Of a stretch of 43,857 nucleotides of DNA, positions 32,672 to 40,985 are shown in pieces. The translations under genes and the position numbers were made by a program. The notes under the pieces are model-generated. The model had not been told where the DNA came from and did no database searches. It saw only the letters and a program-made list of their open reading frames with translations. Source of the DNA: Lachnospiraceae bacterium (GTDB lineage Bacteria > Bacillota > Clostridia > Lachnospirales > Lachnospiraceae); contig JAFZWW010000051.1 of the NCBI GenBank assembly GCA_017617005.1, positions 1 through 43,857 of the forward strand. The letters are read 5' to 3'. Position 1 is the stretch's first letter, and each line of letters opens with the position of its first letter.

Positions 32672-34069
32672 CTACCTGCGTCTTCTGTCCGCGCCCGGAG
32701 TATTCGAGTAGTATTCCGCTTTATTCTTGTACATGTTCTGGTCCGCGGTGTGCAGGATCCTTTCAATATCGATATCTCTTCCCGCAAAATCCGCGCCGAG
32801 CGCAAAGGAAGGCTCTCCTGCGATCCTCGAAACAGCTTTCAGCCTTTCAAAGCGGGAACAGAATTCCTTTTCGTCAAGATCGGTGGTGATGATCAGGAAT
32901 TCATCACCGCCGGCCCTGAAAATATCGTCGGTTTCAAATACGGACCTTATCTTGTCGGCAACGGAAATGATCATTTCATCGCCGTGGTTGTGGCCCTTGG
33001 AATCGTTGACCCTCTTAAGTCCGTTCACATCGACATAGATTGCGCCGAAACCTTTTTTCAGTTCCGAAACAGCGGGGGCAAGCTCGCCTATCCTCTTGTT
33101 CATCGCATTGCGATTGAGGACTCCGGTAAGCAGGTCGGTCCTGCCCATATGCTCCAGCTTTGCATGCATCCTGAAGTTCTCCGCTTCCGCAGACAGGATG
33201 AATGCGTTCAGTTCCATAACCTCCCTGATAAAGCGGACCTTGTCGGTATTGAAATTGGATGCGAAGACATATCCGTAAAGATTCTTTCCGACACGGAGCG
33301 GATAGAGAACAAGGCTCTTTATTCCCGAATAAATAAGGGATCTGTACCATTCGGGAGCCTTGGCTTCAATATCCTTCAGATCCTCCTCGCCCGTGATTAT
33401 GATGCAGTTTGAACCGCTCATATAATCACGCCAGCTTTCGACGATGTCATAAAACTCGGGCTTTAAGAAAACATCGTCGTCCGCAACTTCAAAATCTGAA
33501 GCACTGTCCACGGCAAGTAAGTCTATTTTCCTCTGCTCGGTATCCATAAGGATTATCGAACATCCGTCGGATTCGCACTGCTGCCTGATATCCTTGACAA
33601 TAGAGTCGAGCGATGCCTTGAAATCATCGGTCTCCCTGAGCTTGATACAGGTTTTGAGGACCATGTACGCACTCTTTGCGGATATTCCGATCATCTTCTC
33701 GGAATCGGAATTCGCACTCATCTCATAGGTAAAGAGACAGTATCCGTTCCCTTCCTCATCATCCTCGAGCGGGATCATGTAAAAATCCAGCCATGCATTG
33801 TAAAGTTCGGCATTCACATACTGATGGGCGATCTTGTGACCGGAAATACAGCCGGAGGTAAGCGCCTCAAAATTCGGATCCTGCGCAATATAATATGTAT
33901 AAGACCTGTTCGGAACGAATTCCTCATCAAGCTTATTTACGGATGCAAGGTATTTTTTGTTTGCGGCTGCGATCGTTATCTTCTCACTTCCGGTCTCACC
34001 CGTTTTTCTGAGTGATACAACGCATGCAATACCCTTAAACGAATTTATATATGCCGAATAGTCTGTCAT
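32672..34069 (-). CDS. Cytoplasmic diguanylate cyclase (sensor + GGDEF)
   Basis: 465 residues. Makes c-di-GMP from GTP. The N-terminal half has two sensor-like parts: residues 1-130 (PAS-like in predicted length and pattern) and a GAF-like segment (about 135-285, CSIILMDTEQRKIDLLAV). No membrane helix is seen. The GGDEF domain follows: DLLTGVLNRNAMNKRI (metal Asp), VDVNGLKRVNDSKGHNHGD and the active signature FRAGGDEFLII. The I-site RxxD four residues before GGDEF is not evident (DDIFRAGG instead), so product inhibition may be missing. The ATG at 34067-34069 has GGGGGAG 7 bases upstream and is preferred over an upstream GTG. Confidence 0.92.
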   Translation of the reverse strand: MTDYSAYINSFKGIACVVSLRKTGETGSEKITIAAANKKYLASVNKLDEEFVPNRSYTYYIAQDPNFEALTSGCISGHKIAHQYVNAELYNAWLDFYMIPLEDDEEGNGYCLFTYEMSANSDSEKMIGISAKSAYMVLKTCIKLRETDDFKASLDSIVKDIRQQCESDGCSIILMDTEQRKIDLLAVDSASDFEVADDDVFLKPEFYDIVESWRDYMSGSNCIIITGEEDLKDIEAKAPEWYRSLIYSGIKSLVLYPLRVGKNLYGYVFASNFNTDKVRFIREVMELNAFILSAEAENFRMHAKLEHMGRTDLLTGVLNRNAMNKRIGELAPAVSELKKGFGAIYVDVNGLKRVNDSKGHNHGDEMIISVADKIRSVFETDDIFRAGGDEFLIITTDLDEKEFCSRFERLKAVSRIAGEPSFALGADFAGRDIDIERILHTADQNMYKNKAEYYSNTPGADRRRR

Positions 34070-34163
34070 TTTTTTCTCCCCCGAAAAACACACTCCGACA
34101 AACTATTATTATAGCTCTATTTACGGGTCTTATCAAATCCGCGCGGTAATCATTACCTTAATT

Positions 34164-34195
34164 AAAAAAAGTCCGGCGCCTTTCAGACACCGGAC
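34164..34195 (-). terminator. Intrinsic terminator after the FecR-domain gene
   Basis: On the minus strand GTCCGGTG pairs with CGCCGGAC (34171-34195) around a 9-base loop, followed by TTTTTTT (34164-34170). It lies 38 bases after the FecR gene stop codon and is a textbook structure. Confidence 0.88.
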
Positions 34196-34232
34196 TCATT
34201 CCTGCTTCCCTTGACTTATTTGAGCCTCTTGA

Positions 34233-35276
34233 TCATTCATTCCTTACATAAACCATATATCCGAGATGAAGTACTTCATCGGTATAGGTATATTGAGGGA
34301 TATAATCCCTTTCTGTTCCGTCATCATTTATTATATGCAGCGAAACCGTCGGAACTCCGTCAATCACATCATAGTCCCAGAAAAACGCGCTGTAAGTTCC
34401 GTTAAAAAGATACTCGTATCCGGTGCCGTCATCCGAAAAATGTAAGGTCTCGGTGTCCCAATCGGTATAGGGGTCGCCCGAAAGTATCCAGTCTCCGCAG
34501 ACCTGCACATCCGAATAATCCTTTATTTCTCCGAGATAAAGGTCCGAAACCTTATCTTCGGTCAGTTCTCCAAGAAGATCTTCATCCCATCCCGTCGCAT
34601 CGGTTACCGCTTCCAGAAGATCGTCATCCGATACTATCTCGATCACCGCATCTTTCGGAAGGTCTGTTTCCGTTATATCCTCGACAATGAGTTCGACCTC
34701 GTCGTCTTCGATTATCACGGATACCTTCTCACCTGCCCTTACCGTCACGGAATCGGAATCACCATCCGGGCCTATTCCCGTAACTTCACATTTTCCACTC
34801 GTCAGGTACAGAACACTGTTTCCGTCCTCATCGGCACTGACATATCCGGAAGTGCCTCGAATTCCTATGACCATCGTCGATGTACTTATCTCAAATGATT
34901 CTTTATCGGAAAGCGGCTTTTCTATGTTAAAGAAAAGAGAGCCGTCGACAAGGGTAAGGGCCATACGGTTTCCCTTTTTTTCGAACCCGGCCTTGCTTTT
35001 TTCCATAAGAGTGACCATTCGGTCTTCGTCCAGAAGCACCCATGCCTTGGATTCTTTCTTTGTTGAAAGTACATTTCCGCTTGTAAGCCTCTTGTCTTCC
35101 TTTACTTCTATCGCCCTTCCTTTATCGTCGACCAGCTTCACCTCACCTTCATATGAATAAAGGCGTATGGTATTCGCCCTGAACTTTAAGGTATAAAGCA
35201 ATAAGCAAATGCCTGCGGCAGCGATCAGAGCCACTCCCATGGCACTTATCAGTATTATCAGCTTCTTTTTGGTCAT
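34233..35276 (-). CDS. FecR-domain surface protein with single N-terminal anchor
   Basis: 347 residues. One membrane anchor (about 5-28), then an extracytoplasmic FecR-like domain (about 40-190): GEVKLVDDKGR, RLTSGNVLSTKKESKAWV, LVDGSLFFNIEKPL and the hallmark TMVIGIRGTSGYVS. Next come an acidic linker (about 195-260) and a C-terminal lipocalin-like or beta-rich segment (CGDWILSGDPY, LHFSDDGTGYEY) ending in HLGYMVYVRNE. In proteobacteria FecR relays a siderophore signal, but here there is no sigma factor or TonB receptor nearby, and many Gram-positive proteins use this fold alone. GGGAGAG precedes the ATG. A structural or sensing role at the envelope is likely; a ligand is not known. Confidence 0.82.
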   Translation of the reverse strand: MTKKKLIILISAMGVALIAAAGICLLLYTLKFRANTIRLYSYEGEVKLVDDKGRAIEVKEDKRLTSGNVLSTKKESKAWVLLDEDRMVTLMEKSKAGFEKKGNRMALTLVDGSLFFNIEKPLSDKESFEISTSTMVIGIRGTSGYVSADEDGNSVLYLTSGKCEVTGIGPDGDSDSVTVRAGEKVSVIIEDDEVELIVEDITETDLPKDAVIEIVSDDDLLEAVTDATGWDEDLLGELTEDKVSDLYLGEIKDYSDVQVCGDWILSGDPYTDWDTETLHFSDDGTGYEYLFNGTYSAFFWDYDVIDGVPTVSLHIINDDGTERDYIPQYTYTDEVLHLGYMVYVRNE

Positions 35277-35308
35277 TTATCTCTCCCGAACCGTCTCGTA
35301 TCTGTATT

Positions 35309-35944
35309 TTATCTTTTTCCGGTATCTTCTATTCCGGCGGAACCGTTATCGCTTTCTATGCCCACCGGATCTTCCCGGTTTTCTTTTTCATTCATCCAAA
35401 TAATATTCTCTGTGTCTTCTATCTTCATCGGAAGCGTGGTGATGTTGAATTTTTCGGCCGCTCTTAACGCTCCGGGATCGTCCGAATTGAGATAATAAGT
35501 CCACAGGCACCATCCGCCGTAGGTGACGCAGACAAGCGAAAACAACAGAAAAAACGTGATCGCAAATTTCCCGCTTCCCCACATTATGAATGCAAATACC
35601 AGCGCAATACCGGCATAGATCATTCCGTTGCGTGATTTCCGCCTGATATCCTCAAGCTCCCGCCGGTAGATCTCGAGCATTCTCTTCATATGCCCGTTAT
35701 CCTTTTCGGCGGCAGCTCTGAACTTGGATTTGGGCTGCTTCTTTGTATAATCCTCCGGCTCTTTTTCCGATATATCCACCTTTTTCCATGAAAAGAAAAA
35801 CAGAACCGCCAGAGCCGCAATACATCCCGCAATGACCAGAATGCCGATTTTCAGGTCGACAGAACTTTTTATAAGCCCTATCAGACATACTATGAATAAT
35901 ATAAATCCGAATATCGCAGAACCCGGAATGTTTGCTTTCCTCAT
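35309..35944 (-). CDS. Unrecognised four-helix membrane protein
   Basis: 211 residues. Two helices (about 8-24 and 30-48), a charged cytoplasmic-type segment with many Lys/Glu (about 50-100), two further helices (about 103-117 and 121-145), then a polar acidic tail. No known motif recognised. The ATG has GAGG about 7 bases before it. It lies between a predicted lipoprotein gene (17 bases) and the FecR-domain gene (32 bases), all in the same direction, so the three may be one unit. Confidence 0.75.
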   Translation of the reverse strand: MRKANIPGSAIFGFILFIVCLIGLIKSSVDLKIGILVIAGCIAALAVLFFFSWKKVDISEKEPEDYTKKQPKSKFRAAAEKDNGHMKRMLEIYRRELEDIRRKSRNGMIYAGIALVFAFIMWGSGKFAITFFLLFSLVCVTYGGWCLWTYYLNSDDPGALRAAEKFNITTLPMKIEDTENIIWMNEKENREDPVGIESDNGSAGIEDTGKR

Positions 35945-35961
35945 TTTCCGTCCTCATGAAG

Positions 35962-36471
35962 TCAAAATTCGGTCAGTTCGTACTTTCCCGGCTTGCCGCC
36001 TCCATCGACTATCAAGAAGGAATTATCGTCCGAATCATAGATCATATATTCTGTCTTGGTCGCAGAACCGTACCACGAATCCATCCTGATAACATTGTCA
36101 TCATCCAGATACATGTAATATCCGTCTCCGCAATTCAGGCTTCTGAATGCTCCGAAATCCCTGTGCCAGATATACAGATCGGTGAATCTGGTCTCCTCCG
36201 AATCATCAATGATCCCGATCAGCAGTTCGTCGGCACCGTCACCGTCCAGATCACGGAGCAGATATCCGAAATGATTATCCGGATCCTTCATCTCTTCAGA
36301 TATATGCAGCTTCGGATCCTCATTACTCCATCCGGACTCAAAACCCGTACTGTAATACTCAAGCGTTTCCTTATACCATTCATCCGGAATCATTTTCAAT
36401 GTGCAACCGGAAAATAATATGGCAACAAGCCCTGCAATTGTTGCTGACAATATAGCTGTAATCTTCTTCAT
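35962..36471 (-). CDS. Predicted lipoprotein with Asp-rich (FG-GAP/EF-hand-like) repeat
   Basis: 169 residues. Signal peptide with a lipobox (AILFSGC, Cys at about 23) predicts lipid anchoring on the outer face of the membrane. DLDGDGADELLIG (about 73-85) is a calcium-binding-type motif often seen in secreted VCBS/FG-GAP or dockerin-like proteins. The rest is rich in Tyr and Asp. No enzyme motif was seen. The start has GAGAGG upstream. It is one of several lipoproteins in this accessory region. The export call is firm; the function is unknown. Confidence 0.8.
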   Translation of the reverse strand: MKKITAILSATIAGLVAILFSGCTLKMIPDEWYKETLEYYSTGFESGWSNEDPKLHISEEMKDPDNHFGYLLRDLDGDGADELLIGIIDDSEETRFTDLYIWHRDFGAFRSLNCGDGYYMYLDDDNVIRMDSWYGSATKTEYMIYDSDDNSFLIVDGGGKPGKYELTEF

Positions 36472-36495
36472 CTCAAACCCCGCCTCTCATACACT

Positions 36496-37028
36496 TTACT
36501 CAGCAAATAAATCCTTATTAAGGATTAAATCTATTGTACTTTCATAATCTTTTTCAATAATAATCTGATCCGGCCGAAACTTGTTAATATACTCACTGTT
36601 TGCTTCTTTTATCCACTCAACGGTACAGCAAGAATCATCGCCCCTGGCTTCTATGTCAGATCCATGTTTAACAATATCCGTAAAATGTGCATCTATATAC
36701 TCATTTGTCATTACCAGACATATAACCTTGATCTCTGATAAATAGTCTTTTTCAAACCATGAACTCCAATCACCCGGAATATAACATCCTTCAACTATAA
36801 GGTTCTGCTTATTCTCTATGGCAGTTTTTATCATTTCGCTGACTATTGGCCAGAGATAATTTGTAAGGTCTGTATCGTCATCACATGGAGTAAGGAGTGT
36901 GTTATTGCTTCTTATCAACCCCATTTTCAAATGATCTATGGACAGATACGGATATTTGTATTTTTCAAGCATTTTTGAGCCAGAACAGTTTTACCTGTAT
37001 GAGATGCTCCTGTTATCAATATGATCAT
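36496..37028 (-). pseudogene. Frameshifted P-loop nucleotide/metabolite kinase
   Basis: Reading from the ATG at 37026-37028 gives MIILITGASHTGKTVLAQK, a perfect kinase P-loop (GASHTGKT). The remainder lies in another frame from 36972 down (LEKYKYPYLSIDHLKMGLI..., 158 residues). The family, as I recall it, reads continuously through LAQK-x-LEKYKYPYLSIDHLK. Adding one A to the A5 tract at 36972-36976 would restore that frame, so a one-base deletion (or sequencing error) separates the two parts. The large part has conserved-looking stretches: NLIVEGCYIP, then ICLVMTNEYIDAHF. Intact relatives are predicted small kinases of the zeta-toxin/2-phosphoglycerate-kinase-like type. Without the P-loop the 158-residue product cannot bind ATP normally. 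Confidence 0.75.
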
Positions 37029-37112
37029 TATGTTAATACTCCAATCTAACATAAAAAATGTGAAACATCTGATTTTGGTAAATGTATCACTTATTCCAGC
37101 CCTTCAATAATT

Positions 37113-38600
37113 TCAATCAACAAATACCTTCAACTCAGAATTCATCGTTGAAATCAGAAGGACTGACTTTTCGAGATATTTCGCTGCTTTTTCTTCACAC
37201 TTATCCGCGTCTTCCTTTGATCCGTTACACACATATTCATCCATCATAACCTGCCTGTCAGCAGAATCAAATGTATATATGGCGACCGCGCAGTCCCAAC
37301 TTCCCTGTCTCATAGTCGGAGGAAAATATTCAACCAGATACGGTGCGCCATCCATCTCTGCAATATAGAAACTTCTCCACCCGGCATACGGCAATCCGAA
37401 ATCACTGCTCCACAAATTCTTTCCGGCTTCATCGCAAACCATTATTGCTCCCGGCACTGCATCTCCGTCTGTCAATATCTGACTGTAATCCGCTGTAACC
37501 GTCTCTGTTTTTCCATCTCCGTCAAAATCACATTCGCAGCTAACAATCCCTTCTCCCGAAGAAATAGATACACCGTTTATAACAATATCTGACGGGATCC
37601 CGATCGGATAAACGCGTTGCAATACGGAACCGGGCAGGTCAAACTCCGCATACAGATCATATAAATCATAATCACCGGGAACTCGGAAATCCATTATTTC
37701 TTTATGTATACGGTAGTGACCATCAGGCAGATTACCATAATAATATTCCCACTGCTCCCGGAAAAAAGTATCCTGATTATTGTTGATGAACCAGCCTTCA
37801 TCAGTCCACACAATATAGGATTCACTCTCTGCTAACGGAACATCCTCCCACTCTCCGTTATCATTTAATGTCTGAATATCAAATGGAGAGCCTGTCGTAA
37901 GAAACCCTGAAACATTTCCGCCGTGCTGTGAAAATATTAAAGTACATCCTGTGGAAGTAATATCAGACAGTGACAACGAAAGTCCTATCCGGTCATTATG
38001 TGAATTTATTCCACCATCAACGACGTTTGTTACATCACCGGAACCGGAATTCATAGATATTCTTTCACGTTCCTCTTCCAGAATCCGTTCTTCAAGCTCA
38101 TGAATCCAGGCTTCATCGGTTCTTTCTTCAGGAATAAATCTCGCACCATCAATCAGATCAACATAAATAAACGGATGGGAAGAATCTTTATCATATACCA
38201 GACAGCCATCCTCAACATTGAAGAATATATTCCACTCTTCTCCGTAACCGGTATCTTTCAGCAATAATCTGTTCTCAGACAATTCCCAGTCTCCGGATCC
38301 GATATAACTGCTGGAACCTCCTTCGTAATAATTGAATGTCCCGTCATCAGAAATCATGACAGTAAATATTCCGCCAAATCCGGGTTTCTCACATATATAT
38401 TTACCATATATATCTTCCTTCAAAACCGGTCCCGGAATTTCTTCTATTGAAGGATTTTCCGTAATGTCATTTGAGGTTACAGGTACTTCCTCTTCCGATA
38501 CACCACAAGCGGTCATACCAACCGCTATAATTCCCGAGATAACAGCGGCCTTAATTCGTACAATTGTCATTGCAAGATCGATCGAAATATTTTTCTTCAT
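37113..38600 (-). CDS. Large predicted lipoprotein with bacterial Ig-like domain
   Basis: About 495 residues from the ATG at 38598-38600 (GGAG upstream). The signal region MKKNISIDLAMTIVRIKAA ends in a lipobox (GMTACG), indicating lipid attachment. After a Glu/Pro-rich stretch come a beta-rich lipocalin-like segment (YGKYICEKPGFGGIFTVMIS, about 65-150), an acidic helix (LEERILEEERERI), and an Ig-like domain (about 215-330; ITSTGCTLIFSQHGG, DGHYRIHKEI) of a type found in Clostridia. A C-terminal part has an Asp-rich SCECDFDGDGKTETV repeat. It is surface-located; possible roles are ligand binding or integrity of the cell wall. No enzyme motif is seen. Confidence 0.8.
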   Translation of the reverse strand: MKKNISIDLAMTIVRIKAAVISGIIAVGMTACGVSEEEVPVTSNDITENPSIEEIPGPVLKEDIYGKYICEKPGFGGIFTVMISDDGTFNYYEGGSSSYIGSGDWELSENRLLLKDTGYGEEWNIFFNVEDGCLVYDKDSSHPFIYVDLIDGARFIPEERTDEAWIHELEERILEEERERISMNSGSGDVTNVVDGGINSHNDRIGLSLSLSDITSTGCTLIFSQHGGNVSGFLTTGSPFDIQTLNDNGEWEDVPLAESESYIVWTDEGWFINNNQDTFFREQWEYYYGNLPDGHYRIHKEIMDFRVPGDYDLYDLYAEFDLPGSVLQRVYPIGIPSDIVINGVSISSGEGIVSCECDFDGDGKTETVTADYSQILTDGDAVPGAIMVCDEAGKNLWSSDFGLPYAGWRSFYIAEMDGAPYLVEYFPPTMRQGSWDCAVAIYTFDSADRQVMMDEYVCNGSKEDADKCEEKAAKYLEKSVLLISTMNSELKVFVD

Positions 38601-38649
38601 AGCGGCACTCCACATTCTTCGAATCAGCCAGAAGTTCAACCAAATATTA

Positions 38650-39981
38650 TTATTTTCTCTGTAGATATTCCTTCATTTTAAAGCCACAGAAATATGGAAA
38701 CGTATATATACCATTGGCACACCCAATATTAAAATCGCCTAGTTTAATACCATAAGTTATATCACCATAGCTCACACTTTTTATCAGTGTCGATAATGAC
38801 TTCGATTGATTGCTGTTTGATTTTACTTCTACCGGAATCAAATCATTTTGTGTCCTCACAAAAAAATCTTCTTCAAGGGTAGAATTCTCCTTTTTATAAT
38901 AAAAGAGTCCCAGTCCTTGCTTTATAAAAGCCTCTGCAACAAAATTCTCATACAGAGCACCTTTATATACTCCAAGATTTTTATTCGTTCTAAGATCCTC
39001 TTGTGCTTCCTCGTCTAACGCTGATACCAATAACCCCGTATCAGGATAGTATAATTTATACTTGCTTTCCTCTATATTCCCATTTAACGGAAGTTCCGGA
39101 TACTGCAAACAATTACATTCGATAACTACTCCGGCATCCTTTAACCACTCAATACAGCCGGTGTATTCTCTGGATCTCGCATTCTTATCAATTTTGCTAA
39201 ACTGAAATTTCTTATTTTCTTTTGCAAGTTGCGCGGGGATACTCCTATATACGCTTATGATTTTTGTTTGATCTAACCCTTCCGCGTATTTTCTGACATC
39301 TTCCTCATAATCCAGTCTGATCTGCTCCTGTACTTCGAGCGTTCCCGAAAATGTACCGGTTTCTATGTACAATTTAACAACATCCGGCATTCCGCCCAGA
39401 ACACAATAGTCAAGGAACAAACTTTTGAATATAGCCAATTCATTATTGTTAAATGGCTTGTTCTCCAACATATGAGCCAGAATAGAATCAATTTGTTCCC
39501 GGTTATAGCCTTTTGCCCATAGAAACTCCTCAAAATCCATCGAATACATCTCATAATCTATTTTTGAGCCAACACTATTACTGTGAATCTTTTTATAGTT
39601 AATTCCCAGCATTGATCCGCTGCAAATAACATCATAATTACCGTCTATTCGAAACGCCTTTAAAGTCGTAGCAACATCAGGATTTTCCTGTATCTCGTCG
39701 AAAAGAATGATTGTCTTTTTAGGTATGAACTTTACAGATGGATCTGCTAAAGATATATTCTTTATTACGCTCTTCACATCGTATCCATCCGCAAGTATCT
39801 GCATAAATTTCTTTTCCAATGCAAAATTTATGTACACTACATTCTCATAATTATCTTTGGCAAAATGCAGGATAGACTCTGTCTTACCAATCTGTCTGGC
39901 ACCTTTTACTATAAGCGGCTTATGAAATGGATCCGCCTTCCAATCATTAAGAAAAGCGTCTATTTTTCTCCTAAAATACAT
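38650..39981 (-). CDS. AAA ATPase with DUF4143 domain
   Basis: About 443 residues. The N-terminal ATPase domain has Walker A KGARQIGKTES near residue 30, Walker B TIILFDEIQ near 95, and the sensor ICSGSMLG near 122, followed by YSMDFEEFLWAKGY. The C-terminal DUF4143 region (about 210-430) includes YYPDTGLLVSALDEEA and a nuclease-like LIPVEVKSNSNQSKSL (E-V-K) motif. Such proteins are common, often horizontally spread, and of uncertain role; some resemble toxin or defence ATPases. The ATG at 39979-39981 has GGAGG about 11 bases upstream and is favoured over ATGs further up. A/T-rich codon use sets it apart from the left part of the window. Confidence 0.88.
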   Translation of the reverse strand: MYFRRKIDAFLNDWKADPFHKPLIVKGARQIGKTESILHFAKDNYENVVYINFALEKKFMQILADGYDVKSVIKNISLADPSVKFIPKKTIILFDEIQENPDVATTLKAFRIDGNYDVICSGSMLGINYKKIHSNSVGSKIDYEMYSMDFEEFLWAKGYNREQIDSILAHMLENKPFNNNELAIFKSLFLDYCVLGGMPDVVKLYIETGTFSGTLEVQEQIRLDYEEDVRKYAEGLDQTKIISVYRSIPAQLAKENKKFQFSKIDKNARSREYTGCIEWLKDAGVVIECNCLQYPELPLNGNIEESKYKLYYPDTGLLVSALDEEAQEDLRTNKNLGVYKGALYENFVAEAFIKQGLGLFYYKKENSTLEEDFFVRTQNDLIPVEVKSNSNQSKSLSTLIKSVSYGDITYGIKLGDFNIGCANGIYTFPYFCGFKMKEYLQRK

Positions 39982-40169
39982 ATACTTCCACCTCCGATCA
40001 TATAATATCACGTTTTATGAGCCACTTCAAACATAGTCTTCACATTTTGTGGGCGTTGGACCTTGATTTCATCACATTCATCCCTGGTAATGACCGGACA
40101 TTACGATCGAAGGCAGAAAAAAGCCATAGATCCAAAGCTCATCAACGAAGCCTTCGGATTTGAAATTCC

Positions 40170-40191
40170 TGTATTGCCCGCTTACTGCCCG
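40170..40191. repeat. Two-unit 11-bp direct repeat (iteron-like)
   Basis: Plus strand TGTATTGCCCG and CTTACTGCCCG lie end to end. They share the TTGCCC/CTGCCC core with the three-unit array 140 bases further on. Confidence 0.6.
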
Positions 40192-40207
40192 GCAAAAACA
40201 GAATGAA

Positions 40208-40240
40208 AAAACCTCGTAAACATTGAATATACGAGGTTTT
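40208..40240. terminator. Bidirectional hairpin
   Basis: An 11-base perfect inverted repeat, AAAACCTCGTA (40208-40218) and TACGAGGTTTT (40230-40240), surrounds an 11-base loop. Tails are TTTTCC on the plus strand and TTTTTTCATTC on the minus strand, so it can work as a terminator in either direction; it could also be a protein-binding dyad. Confidence 0.6.
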
Positions 40241-40321
40241 CCGAAGAGCAGGTGATGGGAATCGGAGGATATTGAATTCACAAAAACCAATAAAATAGGA
40301 GGTTTGAGAGGTCGCCAAGCA

Positions 40322-40354
40322 CTCATTGCCCACTTATTGCCCAATCGCTGCCCA
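40322..40354. repeat. Three-unit 11-bp tandem repeat (iteron-like)
   Basis: Plus strand units CTCATTGCCCA, CTTATTGCCCA and ATCGCTGCCCA follow each other exactly in 11-base phase. The conserved TGCCCA faces one side of the helix in every unit, as expected for a protein-binding array. The block lies 50 bases before the HTH gene. Confidence 0.7.
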
Positions 40355-40378
40355 TAATCATTCAGGCCTTAGGGTCTA

Positions 40379-40394
40379 TTTTTTTTTTTTTTTT
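40379..40394 (+). repeat. T16 homopolymer directly upstream of the HTH gene ribosome site
   Basis: Sixteen consecutive T end one base before the CAGGAG ribosome site and 10 bases before the ATG. Such a tract is prone to slipped-strand length changes. Confidence 0.9.
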
Positions 40395-40404
40395 CAGGAG
40401 TTAC

Positions 40405-40947
40405 ATGTCAATAATAAAGAATAAACCCCAAAACCATTTCACAATGATCAGTAACACAATCCTTAAGGATAAGGAACTGTCCATGAAGGACCGCGGAGTA
40501 TTATGTACCCTTTACAGCCTTCCAGAAGACTGGGAATTCAGTATAAACGGAATAAGTGCTATCGTATCTGACTGTCCGGATTCGATCAGAGCCTCCATTA
40601 TAAAACTCGAAAAACTCAGATATCTGACCAGAATTAAGTCCAGAAATGCTTCCGGAAACTATTCAACCGACGTCATCTTAAGCGATGACAAGACCATCAG
40701 ATCAACAGATAAGCAGAATACTGCCCAAAAGGAATCCACCGTGAAGGAAAAACCGTCACGGAAAAACCATGGCGGTAATACCGTGACGGTAAATCAGGGA
40801 CAATACAATACTGATAATACTAAAAACAGATATAAAAATGTAATATCTTATCCCTCATCCCACAAGAGCCCTAATTCATTCTTAAATTTCCCACAGAGAG
40901 AAGATTATGATTTTGAGGAATTGGAACGTAAACTGGTAAAGAATTAA
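40405..40947 (+). CDS. Helix-turn-helix replication-initiator-like protein of mobile-element type
   Basis: 180 residues, the only convincing plus-strand gene. The N-terminal 90 residues form a winged-helix domain: FTMISNTILKDKELSMKDRG, then VLCTLYSLPEDWEFSINGI and SDCPDSIRASIIKLEKLRYL. This is the pattern of HTH/DnaD-like proteins on phages, plasmids and integrative elements, where they act in replication or its control. The C-terminal half is a low-complexity, Lys/Asn/Thr-rich tail ending EDYDFEELERKLVKN. AGGAG lies 5 bases before the ATG. Iteron-like repeats just upstream support a DNA-binding or replication role. No helicase loader, relaxase or integrase accompanies it, so it may be a stranded remnant. 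Confidence 0.8.
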   Translation: MSIIKNKPQNHFTMISNTILKDKELSMKDRGVLCTLYSLPEDWEFSINGISAIVSDCPDSIRASIIKLEKLRYLTRIKSRNASGNYSTDVILSDDKTIRSTDKQNTAQKESTVKEKPSRKNHGGNTVTVNQGQYNTDNTKNRYKNVISYPSSHKSPNSFLNFPQREDYDFEELERKLVKN

Positions 40948-40985
40948 TAGCCAGATACTATAAGGTCATCATTTTATCTTCCGGT

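Larger units (their letters stand above)
40012..40404. other. Non-coding interval with repeats, hairpin and poly-T (possible mobile-element remnant)
   Basis: No gene is convincing in these 393 bases. They hold a minus-strand promoter-like stretch before the ATPase gene (TATTAT/TATGAT near 40000), two blocks of 11-base repeats, an 11-pair hairpin and a T16 run before the HTH gene. A plus-strand reading of 38 codons (40090-40206) gives MTGHYDRRQKKAIDPKL..., too short and without a ribosome site to call a gene; it may be the tail of a lost element protein. Confidence 0.6.

Noticed and set aside
40090-40206. Plus-strand 38-codon reading MTGHYDRRQKKAIDPKL...
   Set aside because: Looks protein-like and may be the tail of a lost element gene, but has no ribosome site and no recognised family; kept only as a note on the intergenic stretch.
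40078-40344. Minus-strand open frame of 88 codons
   Set aside because: Spans the repeats and hairpin, is Cys/Phe-rich without a family pattern, and has no ribosome site.
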